Notes: generated from the sequence alone by a model not told the origin. Positions 1-7,790 are shown, counted from the first letter of the stretch. The stretch: 27,885 nucleotides of DNA from Prorocentrum cordatum (GCA_963575745.1 CAUYUJ010018543.1:122501-150385); one strand, 5' to 3'. Numbers and translations: made by a program.

Positions 1-9
1 TCAGGGCAC

Positions 10-86
10 GACGACGAGGATGAGGACGAGGACGCGGACGAGGAGGAGGAGGAGCAGGAAGAGGAGGAGGAGGAGGAGGAGGAGGG
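10..86. repeat. GA-rich purine tract (GAC/GAG/AGG)
   Basis: Imperfect trinucleotide repeats of GAC, GAG and AGG form an almost pure purine strand. Translations of this tract are low-complexity Arg/Glu/Gly strings, so it is not called as coding. Confidence 0.85.
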
Positions 87-189
87 CGCCATCGACAGGG
101 AAGGTGAGGGCCACGAGGCCCGCCGGGTCGACGCTCCCGTCGCCCGCGCCCGCCCTTTCGCTCTTATCCTCAACTGCGGGGTGCTACGG

Positions 190-384
190 TACATATACCC
201 CGAGTTTCTTAAGAAGCGTCGGGGGGTCGTCACCCCCGCCGACAGCCCCACATCGACCCCCGCCGCGGGCAGCCACCGCGCGCCGAAGGCGCTCCGACCC
301 CCGTCGCGGCGCGACGACGAGGCGAGGCTGACCCCCGTCGGGGGGGTACCCCCCACGCTTATTATGGAACCCGGAGTAGACATC
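190..384. mobile_element. Imperfect inverted-repeat (MITE-like) element
   Basis: The left arm (about 190-246) and the reverse complement of the right arm (about 325-384) align over roughly 55 bases with several gaps. They share AAGCGT followed by a G-run, then a C-run and a CAGCC end. A version of the right arm recurs in direct orientation at 511-556 (TTATTA, then GGAGTA, then CTAT). There is no obvious target-site duplication and no coding capacity. It could be an old non-autonomous DNA transposon. Confidence 0.45.
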
Positions 385-555
385 TCTATCTACAGATGTG
401 TACTTAGCATGCACATCCAGTCTTGGAGGGTTCGGGGGGGGTCTCGGCAAAGGGTCGCCCTTTCGTGGGTGGTATGGGAGGGGTCTAAAACTTCTCCCCT
501 GGGATAGTTGTGGCCCCCTCCCTTTTATTACGAAATCTGGAGTACATATCTATGC

Positions 556-700
556 TGTCAGGAGGGAAAGAAACACACAGACACAATTAATCGTCGACTC
601 CCAGGAAACTATGGGAACATATGGGATCTGGGGGGGGGGAAGACGAAAACCCAGCAACATACAGCAAACTATAGGGAATCGTTTTATTTGTGTCTATTGA
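556..700 (+). repeat. Dispersed repeat, copy 1 (second copy at 13645)
   Basis: This segment begins GTCAGGAGGGAAA, continues through a poly-G run, AAACTATGGGA and GGGAATCGTTTTATTTGTGT. The same series of blocks, shorter, occurs at 13645-13748 in the same orientation. Neither copy has a credible open frame. It is a dispersed non-coding repeat of unknown class. Confidence 0.6.
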
Positions 701-1080
701 TGTGTGTATATACTTGCCATGCGCATCCACCGCGTGATAGCACCCGCCCCGGGCACCCATCTGGCGGCGCCGGCCTCGCTCCGCGGTGCGCTCCGTTCCT
801 CCTCCCCTCCCTCTCCTTCTCGTCTCCGTCCTCCGCCTGCCGCGCGCCCTCCCCCTTTGCATCCTCACGTTCCTGCTGTTGTTCCTGCCTCCTGGGGGCA
901 CTCCCGACGCGCTTCCGGCTGCTTGCTGCTTCCTGCTCCCTGTCTCCGAATGGCATTCGTCACGCGTTCCCTGCTGTCTGCTGTTCCCTGCTTCCCGTTG
1001 TCAGAGTGCTCCGCGGGCTGCCGCTTCCCCCGGGGCTGGCCGTTCGCCCGGCCCTGGGGGAGTAGAACATAATAGGGGGA
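700..1080. other. Pyrimidine-rich DNA without a recognised gene
   Basis: This stretch is CT-rich on the plus strand and open in several frames only because of its composition. No domain or motif was recognised. Confidence 0.5.
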
Positions 1081-1094
1081 GGTGGAAGCGGTAG

Positions 1095-1192
1095 GAGGTG
1101 GAGGGCAGGGAGGAGGAGGAGGAGGAGGAGGAGGAGGAGAAGGGAGAGGAGGAGGAGGAGGGGGGGGAGGGGGAGGAGGAGGAGGAGGATTT
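1095..1192. repeat. (GGA)n tract
   Basis: Near-perfect GGA trinucleotide repeats with one longer G-run. Confidence 0.9.
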
Positions 1193-1223
1193 CACATGGA
1201 TCGCTGCTCCCTCAAGCCTCCTT

Positions 1224-1420
1224 GCCTGCCTCTCTCTCTCTATCCCCCTTTCTATATCGCCCTCTCGCTCTCGCTCTCTCTCTCTCTCTCTTTTCTCGTT
1301 TGTTGTTTGTTCTCTCGCTCTCTCTCTCTCTCTCTGTCTCTCGCTTTCTCTCTCTCTCTCTCTACCTTCTCTCTCTCTCTCTCCCTCTCTCTCTCTCTCT
1401 CCCTGTCTCGTGCAGCCTCT
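1224..1420. repeat. (TC)n microsatellite, interrupted
   Basis: Long blocks of CT dinucleotides separated by short unique words such as TTTCTCGTTTG; a further short block lies at about 1494-1510. Confidence 0.9.
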
Positions 1421-1589
1421 CTCCCTTTCACTCCCTATGGGTTGTTCTCTATCTCTCATTATGTGTGTGTGGGTGTCTTTCCTTTTTTTTTATTCTCTCT
1501 CTCTCTATCTCAATATTTCATCCTCAGCTTCCTCCTCCTCGCCATCCTCCTCGTCCTCTCTTCCGCAGCGCACGAGGGAGGGAACAGCG

Positions 1590-1712
1590 GGAGAGAGAGA
1601 GAGAGAGAGAGACAGGGGGGCGTATTCGTACATATATATATATATATATATATATCCGACTTACCTACCTACCTATATGCCTGTTTGCCTGCATGCATAC
1701 ATACATACATTC
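1590..1712. repeat. Compound microsatellite (GA)n-(TA)n-(CTAC)n-(CATA)n
   Basis: A GA block (1590-1612), an alternating TA block (1633-1656), CTTAC/CTAC units (1657-1675) and a CATA run (about 1693-1712) follow one another within 125 bases. Confidence 0.85.
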
Positions 1713-1784
1713 ACTCACACATATACAGATAGTGAGAGGGAGGGAAGGACATTAACATATTCAACCGAGCAGTGATTCCTTTGA

Positions 1785-1822
1785 CACAAGGTTTGCGAAG
1801 GAGGGCGGCGCCAAACCTTGTG
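1785..1822. other. Perfect 11-bp stem hairpin
   Basis: CACAAGGTTTG at 1785-1795 is matched by its exact reverse complement CAAACCTTGTG at 1812-1822, leaving a 16-base GC-rich loop. The palindrome TGACGTCA overlaps the end of the right arm at 1821-1828. No T-run follows, so it is not a bacterial-type terminator; a role is unknown. Confidence 0.65.
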
Positions 1823-1829
1823 ACGTCAT

Positions 1830-2400
1830 TCTGGTGTTTTAGGTAGTCCTGGGGTGAGATTCACGGAATACTTTTGAATTCGTGTGGTTCTTAGGGGATT
1901 GGGGAGCCTTCTCAGGATTTGCATTCATATTTCGGCAAGAGTTGAGCTTGTGACTTGTGTTGTGGAGGCCTGGCCGTGATGGATACCTTCCTCTTGCGAG
2001 AGCGCAAGACTGTCTACGCCATGTTCGAGTCGATTGCGCGTGGCAATGCCTGCGCGATGCCAGGCGATCGATGTCGTCACGGTGCTCAACCCCAAGGGCG
2101 TCTGCATGCATCCGCGGGCAGGGCTCGATGCGCGATGGATCTGCGGTCAGGGCGGCTTTGAGACACCCGTGGATCAGCGGTTCGCCGAGGGGCATGAAAG
2201 GCGGCAGGCTTTCTTAGCAGGCGGCGGGTCTTCTCAGACGTCCCCGCACCCCCTGCGGGAAACAGCTTGTGGCTCCGCAGGAGCTCAGAAATCCTCTCCG
2301 AAGGCAGGGGGCCCTCTGAGCCCTCCGTGCATGCCAGCCCCCTCCCCTGCCCCCCCCCACCTCAGTATACGCCCGCTGAACGGAGAGACAGTGAGAGAGC
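1830..2400. other. Mixed-composition DNA, no gene recognised
   Basis: Base composition is less biased here than in the flanking repeats and a short plus-strand frame is open at about 1955-2160, but I recognise no domain and see no support for coding. Confidence 0.4.
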
Positions 2401-2410
2401 GCGCGTGACC

Positions 2411-2434
2411 AGTGCTGGCGAGCGTGCCGGAGAG
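2411..2434 (+). pseudogene. PPR-like exon end, copy 1 (SAGERAGE)
   Basis: These eight codons read SAGERAGE, close to the first-helix end of dinoflagellate PPR motifs, which commonly read (N/S)AC-E-RAGE; the usual Cys is Gly here. The next bases are GTGAAT, a possible canonical GT splice donor after GAG. A near copy (21 of 24 bases, my count) lies at 3085-3108, where the PPR-like reading continues. It could be a true exon end whose intron runs to 3108, or simply a duplicated fragment. The motif is short, so the PPR assignment is an inference. Confidence 0.35.
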
Positions 2435-2562
2435 GTGAATGTTTCTTACTCCTTGTTTTTTCTGATCGGCGCGGGCCCTCGCACACCCCTTTCCCCCAAG
2501 GGGTCTGATCTTGGCCGTTGTGGGTGCCTGGCCTGCTTCAAGCAGGCGGGGATTCCCCATAT

Positions 2563-2648
2563 GACGCACTGCTGACTGCTGCAAGCAGTTGCATCGAGCA
2601 GAGGTCCGGAGCCAGACCTCCCACTCCCCCTCTTATCCGCCCAGTGTC
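2563..2648 (+). repeat. Local direct repeat A, copy 1 (empty site for a MITE)
   Basis: The segment runs from GACGCACTGCTG through AAGCAGTTGCATCGAGCAGA to CCCAGTGTC. It is repeated at 2839-2917 with few changes; this copy has an extra ACTGCTG heptamer. After CAGTGTC this copy continues GGATCGCCGAAG, whereas the second copy is interrupted there by the 136-bp element at 2918-3053. Confidence 0.8.
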
Positions 2649-2662
2649 GGATCGCCGAAGCA

Positions 2663-2834
2663 TCGGGGGTGGACAGAACCCCCAACAGTGACACGTCGAC
2701 GAGTCAATTGTCCGTTTCCGGCTCTCGGGAGGGCGCCGCGGCCGTCATTTTCCAGGCCTGCGCCCGCCAGGTTTGGGCCTCAGGTCGTTTTCACTAGACC
2801 ACGTTTTACTAAAGGGGGGTCTGTCCATCCCCGA
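2663..2834 (+). mobile_element. 172-bp MITE, family 1, copy 1
   Basis: Terminal inverted repeats start TCGGGGGTGGACAGAACCCC and end in the near-complement of that sequence (19 of 21 bases by eye). A second copy of exactly the same length lies at 3927-4098 in the same orientation, about 90% identical by eye. There is no coding capacity and no clean target-site duplication. This is the pattern of a non-autonomous inverted-repeat DNA element. Confidence 0.75.
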
Positions 2835-2838
2835 AGCT

Positions 2839-2917
2839 GACGCACTGCTGCAAGCAGTTGCATCGAGCAGAGGTCCGGAGCCAGACCTCCCGCTCCCCCC
2901 CCTATCCGCCCAGTGTC
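2839..2917 (+). repeat. Local direct repeat A, copy 2
   Basis: Second copy of the repeat at 2563-2648, starting five bases after the end of the family-1 MITE and interrupted at its 3' end, after CAGTGTC, by the element at 2918-3053. Confidence 0.8.
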
Positions 2918-3053
2918 TTGGCATCGCTCGGACGTGTGCATCATTTTCCTCTGGCGAGGGCCATCGAGGAGCATCCTTGATCATGTGGCGAGAAAACCAC
3001 GCACGAAACTGGAACAAAAACACAGGCAGTGGACGTCCGAGCGATGCGGAGGC
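2918..3053 (+). mobile_element. 136-bp MITE, family 2, copy 1
   Basis: GCATCGCTCGGACGT at 2921-2935 is the exact reverse complement of ACGTCCGAGCGATGC at 3033-3047, giving a perfect 15-bp inverted repeat near both ends. GTC stands on both sides (2915-2917 and 3054-3056), and the un-inserted sequence is preserved in repeat A copy 1 (CAGTGTCGGATCGCCG). A second copy lacking the right arm is at 5321-5435. There is no ORF. Confidence 0.8.
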
Positions 3054-3084
3054 GTCGGATCGCCGAAGAAGACAAGCGTTGCAC

Positions 3085-3159
3085 AGTGCCGGCGAGCGTG
3101 CGGGCGAGGCCGGCCTCATGATCCGGGCGGAGCAGTGGCTCAGCGCGCTCATCGGGGAG
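3085..3159 (+). pseudogene. PPR-like fragment (SAGERAGE...RAEQWLSALI)
   Basis: The frame reads SAGERAGEAGLMIRAEQWLS and then ALIGE. RAEQWLSALI resembles the second helix of dinoflagellate PPR motifs (RAE-x-WL-x-x-M). Residues AGLMI sit where the helix turn would be and are slightly longer than usual. Bases 3085-3108 nearly repeat 2411-2434. If 2435-3108 is an intron, the reading joins in phase after GAG. GAG|GACCTC at 3157-3165 could be a GA-type donor like that of the 23420 exon. It may be a separate, decayed PPR locus or an upstream part of the gene at 8144; the sequence does not decide. Confidence 0.4.
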
Positions 3160-3207
3160 GACCTCTTCAGCCCAGACGCCGCGGGCCCGGCCGCGGGGGG
3201 GGCGGGG

Positions 3208-3418
3208 AGGGGGTTCTCCGAGGGGCTCAGAGGCGGCCCGTCCTCCTCCTCCCCCTCCCTCCTCCTCCCTCCTCCTCCTCCCTCCTCCTCCTCCTCCTCC
3301 TCCTCCTCCTCCTCCTCCTCCTCCTCCTCCTCCTCCTCCTCCTCCTCCCTCCTCCCCTCCTCCTCCTCCTCCTCCTCCTCCTCCTCCTCCTCCTCCTCCT
3401 CCTCCTCCTCCTCCTCCT

Positions 3419-3449
<31 letters not shown>

Positions 3450-3763
3450 TCCCTCCCTCTCCCCTCCTCCTCCTCCTCCTCCTCCTCCCCCTCCCCCTCC
3501 TCCTCCTTCTTCCCCCTCCTCCCTCCTCCTCCTCCTCCTCCTCCTCCTCCCCTCCTCCTCCCCCTCCTCTTCCTCCTCCTCCTCCTCCCTCCTCCTCCTC
3601 CCCTCCTCCTCCCTCCTTCCTCTTCCTCCTCCTCCTCCTCCTCCTCCTCTCTTTCTCCTCCTCCTCCTCCTCCTCCTCTTTCTCCTCCTCCTCCTCCTCC
3701 TCTTCCTCCTCCTCCTCGGCTCGCCTACGGTCCCAGGGGAACCGTGCAGGGGGGGGGGGGGGC
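3208..3763 (+). repeat. (TCC)n composite repeat with conserved flanks, distant copy
   Basis: About 475 bases of TCC-rich repeat (3241-3717) lie between a left flank resembling GGTTTCTCCGAAGGGCTTAG and a right flank resembling CGCCTACGG-CCC-GGG-ACCGTGCA. The same two flanks bracket TCC tracts at 25097-25400, 25958-26440 and 27258-27502. Long plus and minus ORFs across it are poly-Ser/Pro/Leu or poly-Glu/Gly and are products of the repeat. Confidence 0.7.
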
Positions 3764-3926
3764 GCGGCGCGGCGGTTCCTCGCAGGGGGGGTCCACAGCA
3801 GCGCGCGGGGGGGGCCAGCCTCGGGTTCTCGGGGTGCCTCCTCTCGGCAGCCGCGCCTCTCGCCCAGGGCGTCCCCCCGGGGGTGCCCGGGTCGTTCCGC
3901 ACGGCCGTTGCGGGGGGCCCCCAACC

Positions 3927-4098
3927 TCGGGGGTGGACAGAACCCCCAACAGTGACACGTCGATTAGTGAATTGTCCGTTTTCGGCTCTCGAGAGGTCGC
4001 CGCGGCCGGCATTTTCCAGGCCTGCGCCCGCCAGGTTTGAGCCTCAGGTCGTGTTCACCAAACCGCGTGTTGGCAAAGGGAGGTCTGTCCATCCCCGA
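3927..4098 (+). mobile_element. 172-bp MITE, family 1, copy 2
   Basis: Same length, termini and orientation as the copy at 2663-2834, with about 17 differences by my count, most of them toward the right end. The equal length shows the ends are well defined. Confidence 0.75.
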
Positions 4099-4324
4099 CA
4101 AACTGTGGTGACCACACACCGTGTGGTGAGTCGCTGGGGATTCGGGGTCACCGCGCGGTTCTGGGCCTCGAGCTCCCCTCCGAGGCCGTCTCGGGCGACG
4201 GGGGCCTCCAGGGGCCGCCCAGGGCCGCGCGGCCACGGGCCGTGCGGTGAGGCCTCCGAGGGTTCCGAGGGCACCGCGCGGCCTGTCGCCACACGGTTTT
4301 GAGGATCCCCCGCGCGGGAGAGCC

Positions 4325-4538
4325 GGGCTGTGGTCAAGTCGGGCCTGTCCCCCTACAGGGGGGTTCTCGACGAACAATAATAGAACATTCCCACACAATA
4401 GTCCCAGCATAGTCCAGAAATAGTCGGTGGACTATTTTTTGAATCTTGTTTGAGCTTTTTTGGTGTATTTCTGGGTATTTTTTATTTCTCGTCGAAAATC
4501 CCCCCTGTAGGGGGACAGGCCCAACTTAAGGCCATGGC
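4325..4538. mobile_element. Inverted-repeat element with AT-rich core
   Basis: The left arm (4325-4374) contains GGGCCTGTCCCCCTACAGGG and TCTCGACGA. The right arm (4490-4538) is its near reverse complement. The core is AT-rich, with an AATAGTC/TAGTCC-rich part and a T-run at 4440-4490. A related half-site, GTCCCTCTACAGGGGG, occurs at 24580-24595. No ORF of interest was seen. Confidence 0.65.
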
Positions 4539-4608
4539 CCGAGAGCCAGGGGCGGCGTTGGGCGGGGACGGGCTCCGGGGTCGAGCAGTGGCGAAGCGTC
4601 CTGGCTCT

Positions 4609-4785
4609 CCTGTAGCCCTACCAAACAATGTTCTCAGAGCCTGTTGTGGTTCCCACGAAGTGTTCTTAGTACAGTTCTGGCTGGGGCCGTCCTGTTTTAG
4701 CGCATCGGGCGGATGTCCCAAGAACATTGCTTTTATTTTTTGAACAGCTTGGGGTTCTGAGAACAATTCGTGGTAGGACTACAGG
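4609..4785. mobile_element. Inverted-repeat element, CCTGTAG termini
   Basis: CCTGTAGCCCTACCA at the left and TGGTAGGACTACAGG at the right are near reverse complements, and the match continues through TGTTCTCAGAGCC versus GGGGTTCTGAGAACA. The arms are about 35 bp. There is no target duplication and no ORF. It lies 70 bp after the previous element. Confidence 0.6.
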
Positions 4786-4938
4786 AATGCCGGGACGGTC
4801 GATCCCTGCTCAAAGGGGGGGGGGGGGGCAGCGACCCCCACTCGCGCCCATGGATCGCCGAAGGGGCCCGATCGCCCGCCCGGCCCAGGGCTTCGTCGAA
4901 GGCCCGCCCCTCCTCCCCCCCCCCAGGCTCGCCGCCGA

Positions 4939-5098
4939 GTGTGTGTGTGTGTGTGTTCTCGTCATCCTGTTCCTGCCTTCTTTCCCTACTCATCCCCTCC
5001 TCCTCCTCCTCCTCCTCCTCCTCCTCCTTCTCATCCTCCTCCTCCTCTACCTCCTCTACCTCCTCCTTCTCCTTGTCCTCCCCTTCTTCCTCGCCATC
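4939..5098. repeat. (GT)n and (TCC)n microsatellites
   Basis: A short GT run (4939-4956) precedes a TCC/TCT-rich tract (5000-5098). Confidence 0.8.
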
Positions 5099-5259
5099 CC
5101 TCGCCATCCCTGCCTGAATGGACGGCTACGGGCCTCCAGCTGCCGCGGCGGTCCGCGCGGCGATCCGCAGGGAGAGCCCGCCCGAGGGCCCGGCCGCGCG
5201 CCTTCCCCGCTGCTCCGAGCGGCTCCGCCTCGTCGCCGCGCGCGGGGCCGCGACCGCAA

Positions 5260-5262
<3 letters not shown>

Positions 5263-5319
<57 letters not shown>
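5263..5319. repeat. (GT)n microsatellite
   Basis: Uninterrupted GT repeats, directly followed by the truncated family-2 MITE; a further GT run lies at 5445-5468 on its other side. Confidence 0.95.
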
Positions 5320-5320
<1 letters not shown>

Positions 5321-5321
<1 letters not shown>

Positions 5322-5435
5322 TGGCATCGCTCGGACGTGTGCATTCTTCCCTCGGCGAGGACCATCGAGGAGCATCCTTGAGCATTTGACGGAAAAACCA
5401 CGCACGAAACCGAAAAAAAACACAGGGGATGGACG
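5321..5435 (+). mobile_element. MITE family 2, copy 2 (right end lost)
   Basis: It starts TTGGCATCGCTCGGACGTGT like the copy at 2918 and matches it through CACGCACGAAAC and ACACAGG to GGACG. It then runs into GT-rich sequence instead of the right inverted repeat. It sits inside a (GT)n microsatellite, so the right end was probably lost by slippage or deletion. Confidence 0.75.
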
Positions 5436-5497
5436 GTGTGTGGCTGTGTGTGTGTGTGTGGGTGTGTGCCCTTTCTCTCCTCCGCCCCCCGTTGTTC

Positions 5498-5707
5498 TGG
5501 ACGCCCCAAATGGGTACAGAAAGAATGGGCACAATGCCCAACAGCAGTTCCTGCTCATTTTGAGCAGGATCCGCTGTCCACGCCGCCGCGGCCTGTGTCC
5601 CTTCGAGACAGAAGGCCGCGTGCCCAACAGCGGCCGCTGTTGGTTTGGGACAACATTTTTTTGTTGGGCATTGTACCCATTGTTTCAGTACCCATTTCGG
5701 GCGTCCA
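5498..5707. mobile_element. 210-bp MITE with about 45-bp terminal inverted repeats
   Basis: The left arm (5498-5542) begins TGGACGCCCCAAATGGGTAC. The right arm (5662-5707) ends GTACCCATTTCGGGCGTCCA, and the arms match at all but about five positions. The core holds a second, shorter hairpin (GAGCAGGA / TCCTGCTC region) and CAACAGCGGCCGCTGTTG, a perfect palindrome. No clear target-site duplication and no ORF. Confidence 0.75.
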
Positions 5708-5709
5708 AA

Positions 5710-6160
5710 GATGTGTGGCTGTCTCGGCTCAGATATTGGCTTGGCACTGGTATGCTGCAGGTCCACCCTGTCTGGAGGACATCTTGATCGGATGCTGGGT
5801 GAGTCGGGCCAAAGCGACTCTCTCTCTGTCGCCCGACTTGTTGGTACATCCGCGTAGTTTCAATTAGCCCTGCGCCTCCTTCGGTCATCAAGTGGTTATG
5901 ATATTCGTTGTTTGGGTACGTTTTGGACAAGACTTTGTTGGCTCCCAGTCGCTGGCAACATGCGCATGCAGGGCAGGATGGCAAGGAGGCCAACAATGGT
6001 GAACTTAGAAACGTCGGAGGGGGCTTCGTGGAGCCATGTTTAGAGCCCTCCCTGGGTCTTTCGGGATCCCTCAGGGCTCTTCAAGGCCATCGTGGAGCCT
6101 TTTGGGGGTTTATGAGGGTCTTGGGTGGGCCCCCATGAGGCCATCCCAGAGGACATTAAT
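5710..6160. other. Unassigned DNA with short CTTGGG-type words
   Basis: No gene or domain recognised. From about 6028 to 6140 the sequence has loosely repeated words such as GGGTCTT and TTTGGGGG, similar in style to 10083-10560. Confidence 0.4.
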
Positions 6161-6352
6161 AGGGAAACGGATTACGACATAAACCTAACAAACTCGGAGG
6201 TCCGCGCGGATTTCTCGGATCGGCAGTGGACCCCCGCCCTTGGCGAGCGCGCCAGAAGCGGCGCCGGAGGCGCCGCCAGGGGGCCCCAGCGCCGATCCGA
6301 GAAATCCTTGCGGACCTCCGAGTTTCATGTTTATGTCATTCTTCGTTTCCCT
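6161..6352. mobile_element. Foldback element with about 63-bp inverted repeats
   Basis: The left arm (6161-6224) begins AGGGAAACGG and includes CTCGGAGGTCCGC and GGATTTCTCGGATCGGC. The right arm (6291-6352) is its reverse complement with a few gaps and substitutions. AAT stands directly outside both ends (6158-6160 and 6353-6355), a possible target-site duplication. The core is GC-rich with nested GGCGCC palindromes. There is no protein of its own. Confidence 0.75.
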
Positions 6353-6473
6353 AATTGATCAAAGAAGGGCAGGCACCCTCACACGGCCCCCCCCACGGGA
6401 TCTCCCAACGTCGCCTTTCTGGACGCTCTTGGAGCGCTCTTGGGCGCTCGTTGGGCCGCCTTGCGGCCATAAA

Positions 6474-6638
6474 GTGGAGGCCCATGCCAAGAAACACCCA
6501 GCTTGCCTCCAGGGTGCCTAGGGTTTCTTGGGTTTTGAGTGTTCTGACGTTCCTACACCAAAAATCAATGGACGTCCTGGGGTCTCAGGGTAGGGTTTCT
6601 TGTGGCAGCTTTCTTGTGGTCGGGCCCCCACTGTGTAG
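6474..6638 (+). repeat. Dispersed repeat, copy 1 (second copy at 8499)
   Basis: Shared blocks with 8499-8672 in the same orientation: AGTGGAGGCCCATG, GCTTGCCTCCAGGGTGCC, TGGACG-CCTGGG, GTCTCAGGGT-GGGTTTC and GTCGGGCCCC. Copy 2 keeps an open frame through the shared part and copy 1 does not, but no protein family was recognised. Confidence 0.65.
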
Positions 6639-6639
6639 G

Positions 6640-7090
6640 CCATCTTGGAATCATATTGAGGCAGCTGAAACCTGTCGGAAGTGAAAGGGCGAGAAAGCAG
6701 CAACCATTGGGGCTTCGCCGATTGGCCTTCTTGGGAAGCTCCGTGGCTGCCTGGGGCCGTCTTGGGGAGATCATGGGGCCTCTTGGACGCATGGTTGAGG
6801 CTATCCTGAGCTATCGTGGGATATATCGACCCATCTTGGAGTTAGAGTCATCTTGATATTCGAACCTCCTTGGAACGATTTTGGGCCATCTTGGGCGCTC
6901 TAACTGGTCGCCCCCCCTCGGCGTAGCGTAGCATGATACACTTGGCATGTATAGCAACTGATGACTGTACGTTGCCTGGGGATCCACAGCCGTACACTTC
7001 AAACTCTATCCTGCCGTCTTTCCACAACTAGACTTGCCTAAGGGGCTCTTACTTGGTTAAAGGTTGGTGCCTCGAGGGGCTACTTTGCCA
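6640..7090. other. Unassigned DNA, degenerate GGCC-ATCTTGG words
   Basis: Loosely repeated words (GGGCCATCTTGG, CTTGGGGAGATCATGG) suggest an old minisatellite. No coding support was seen. Confidence 0.4.
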
Positions 7091-7272
7091 GTTCCTCGGA
7101 GATTCCTCGGGTTCCTCCGGAGATTCCTCGGGTTCCTCGGGTTCCCCGCCCCCTGTGCCTCCTATTGTTACGTTGCCCATTTCCCGGAGGTTCCTTGGGT
7201 TCATTTGGTTCCCTAGGTTCCTCGGGTTCGGGTTCCCTGGGTTTCTCGGGTTCCCCGGATTCCTCGGGTTCA
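7091..7272. repeat. Minisatellite of TTCCTCGGG-type units
   Basis: Units of 12-15 bases such as GGTTCCTCGGGTTCC and GATTCCTCGGG are repeated with interruptions. In-frame translations give Ser/Gly/Phe or Asn-Pro-Arg repeats and are not taken as genes. Confidence 0.75.
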
Positions 7273-7286
7273 CCGCCCCCGGCTGC

Positions 7287-7395
7287 CTAAAGCAATGCCA
7301 ACCAATGGCAACCAATGCCAATTCAATGCCAAGCATTGCCAACCCATGCAAAGCAATGCCAAGCAATGTCAAGCAATGCCAAGCAATACCAAGCC
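7287..7395. repeat. Minisatellite of AAGCAATGCC-type units
   Basis: About ten imperfect copies of a 10-base unit (AAGCAATGCC, ACCAATGGCA, AAGCAATGTC), becoming GCGATGCGC at the end. Confidence 0.8.
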
Positions 7396-7399
7396 AAGC

Positions 7400-7790
7400 G
7401 ATGCGCTCAGCGATGCGCCCATGGAATAGGCTTCCCCCTAATTGTGGTCGCGCCTGGTTCATTTCGATAGTGCAAGGGTCTTCGTACTTGGGATCATATT
7501 CATTGGTTTCAGCATCCTGTGTATCATGGCGTTCTCCGTCGCCTTCCTTCCTTCCCTCTCTCCGTTCTGAATTTCTTTCAAGCCTTTTTCATTCCCGTGG
7601 CTGACCCAATGTTGGACCGTCGTTGTTGCGCGCGCGTGCTTGTGCACGGGCACGCCCGGTGTGGCCGTGTTTTTATCTCTCGGCGACGCCAGTTCACCAC
7701 GAAGTGCACGACCTTGGGGGTCGCCCGCCATTGTGGCTGTCCGTCGATCGACTCATCAGCGCCTCGGAGAACAAGTGTGGGCCTGTCTGT
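7400..7790. other. Unassigned DNA
   Basis: No gene, repeat or motif recognised between the AATGCC minisatellite and the GT/GC microsatellite. Confidence 0.4.

Noticed and set aside
1785-1822. Intrinsic terminator
   Set aside because: The hairpin has no following T-run and the DNA is not bacterial.
2663-2834. Short minus-strand peptides across the 172-bp elements as genes
   Set aside because: They span the inverted repeats and are not kept open in both copies.
2773-4302. A 509-codon plus-strand ORF and 385/327-codon minus-strand ORFs in the same place
   Set aside because: Most residues come from the (TCC)n tract; MITE and PPR-like sequence are merely joined to it. All frames on both strands are open for the same reason.
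7049-7462. Minus-strand protein with WLGIAWHC and NPRNPGNP repeats
   Set aside because: It is a translation of the two minisatellites.
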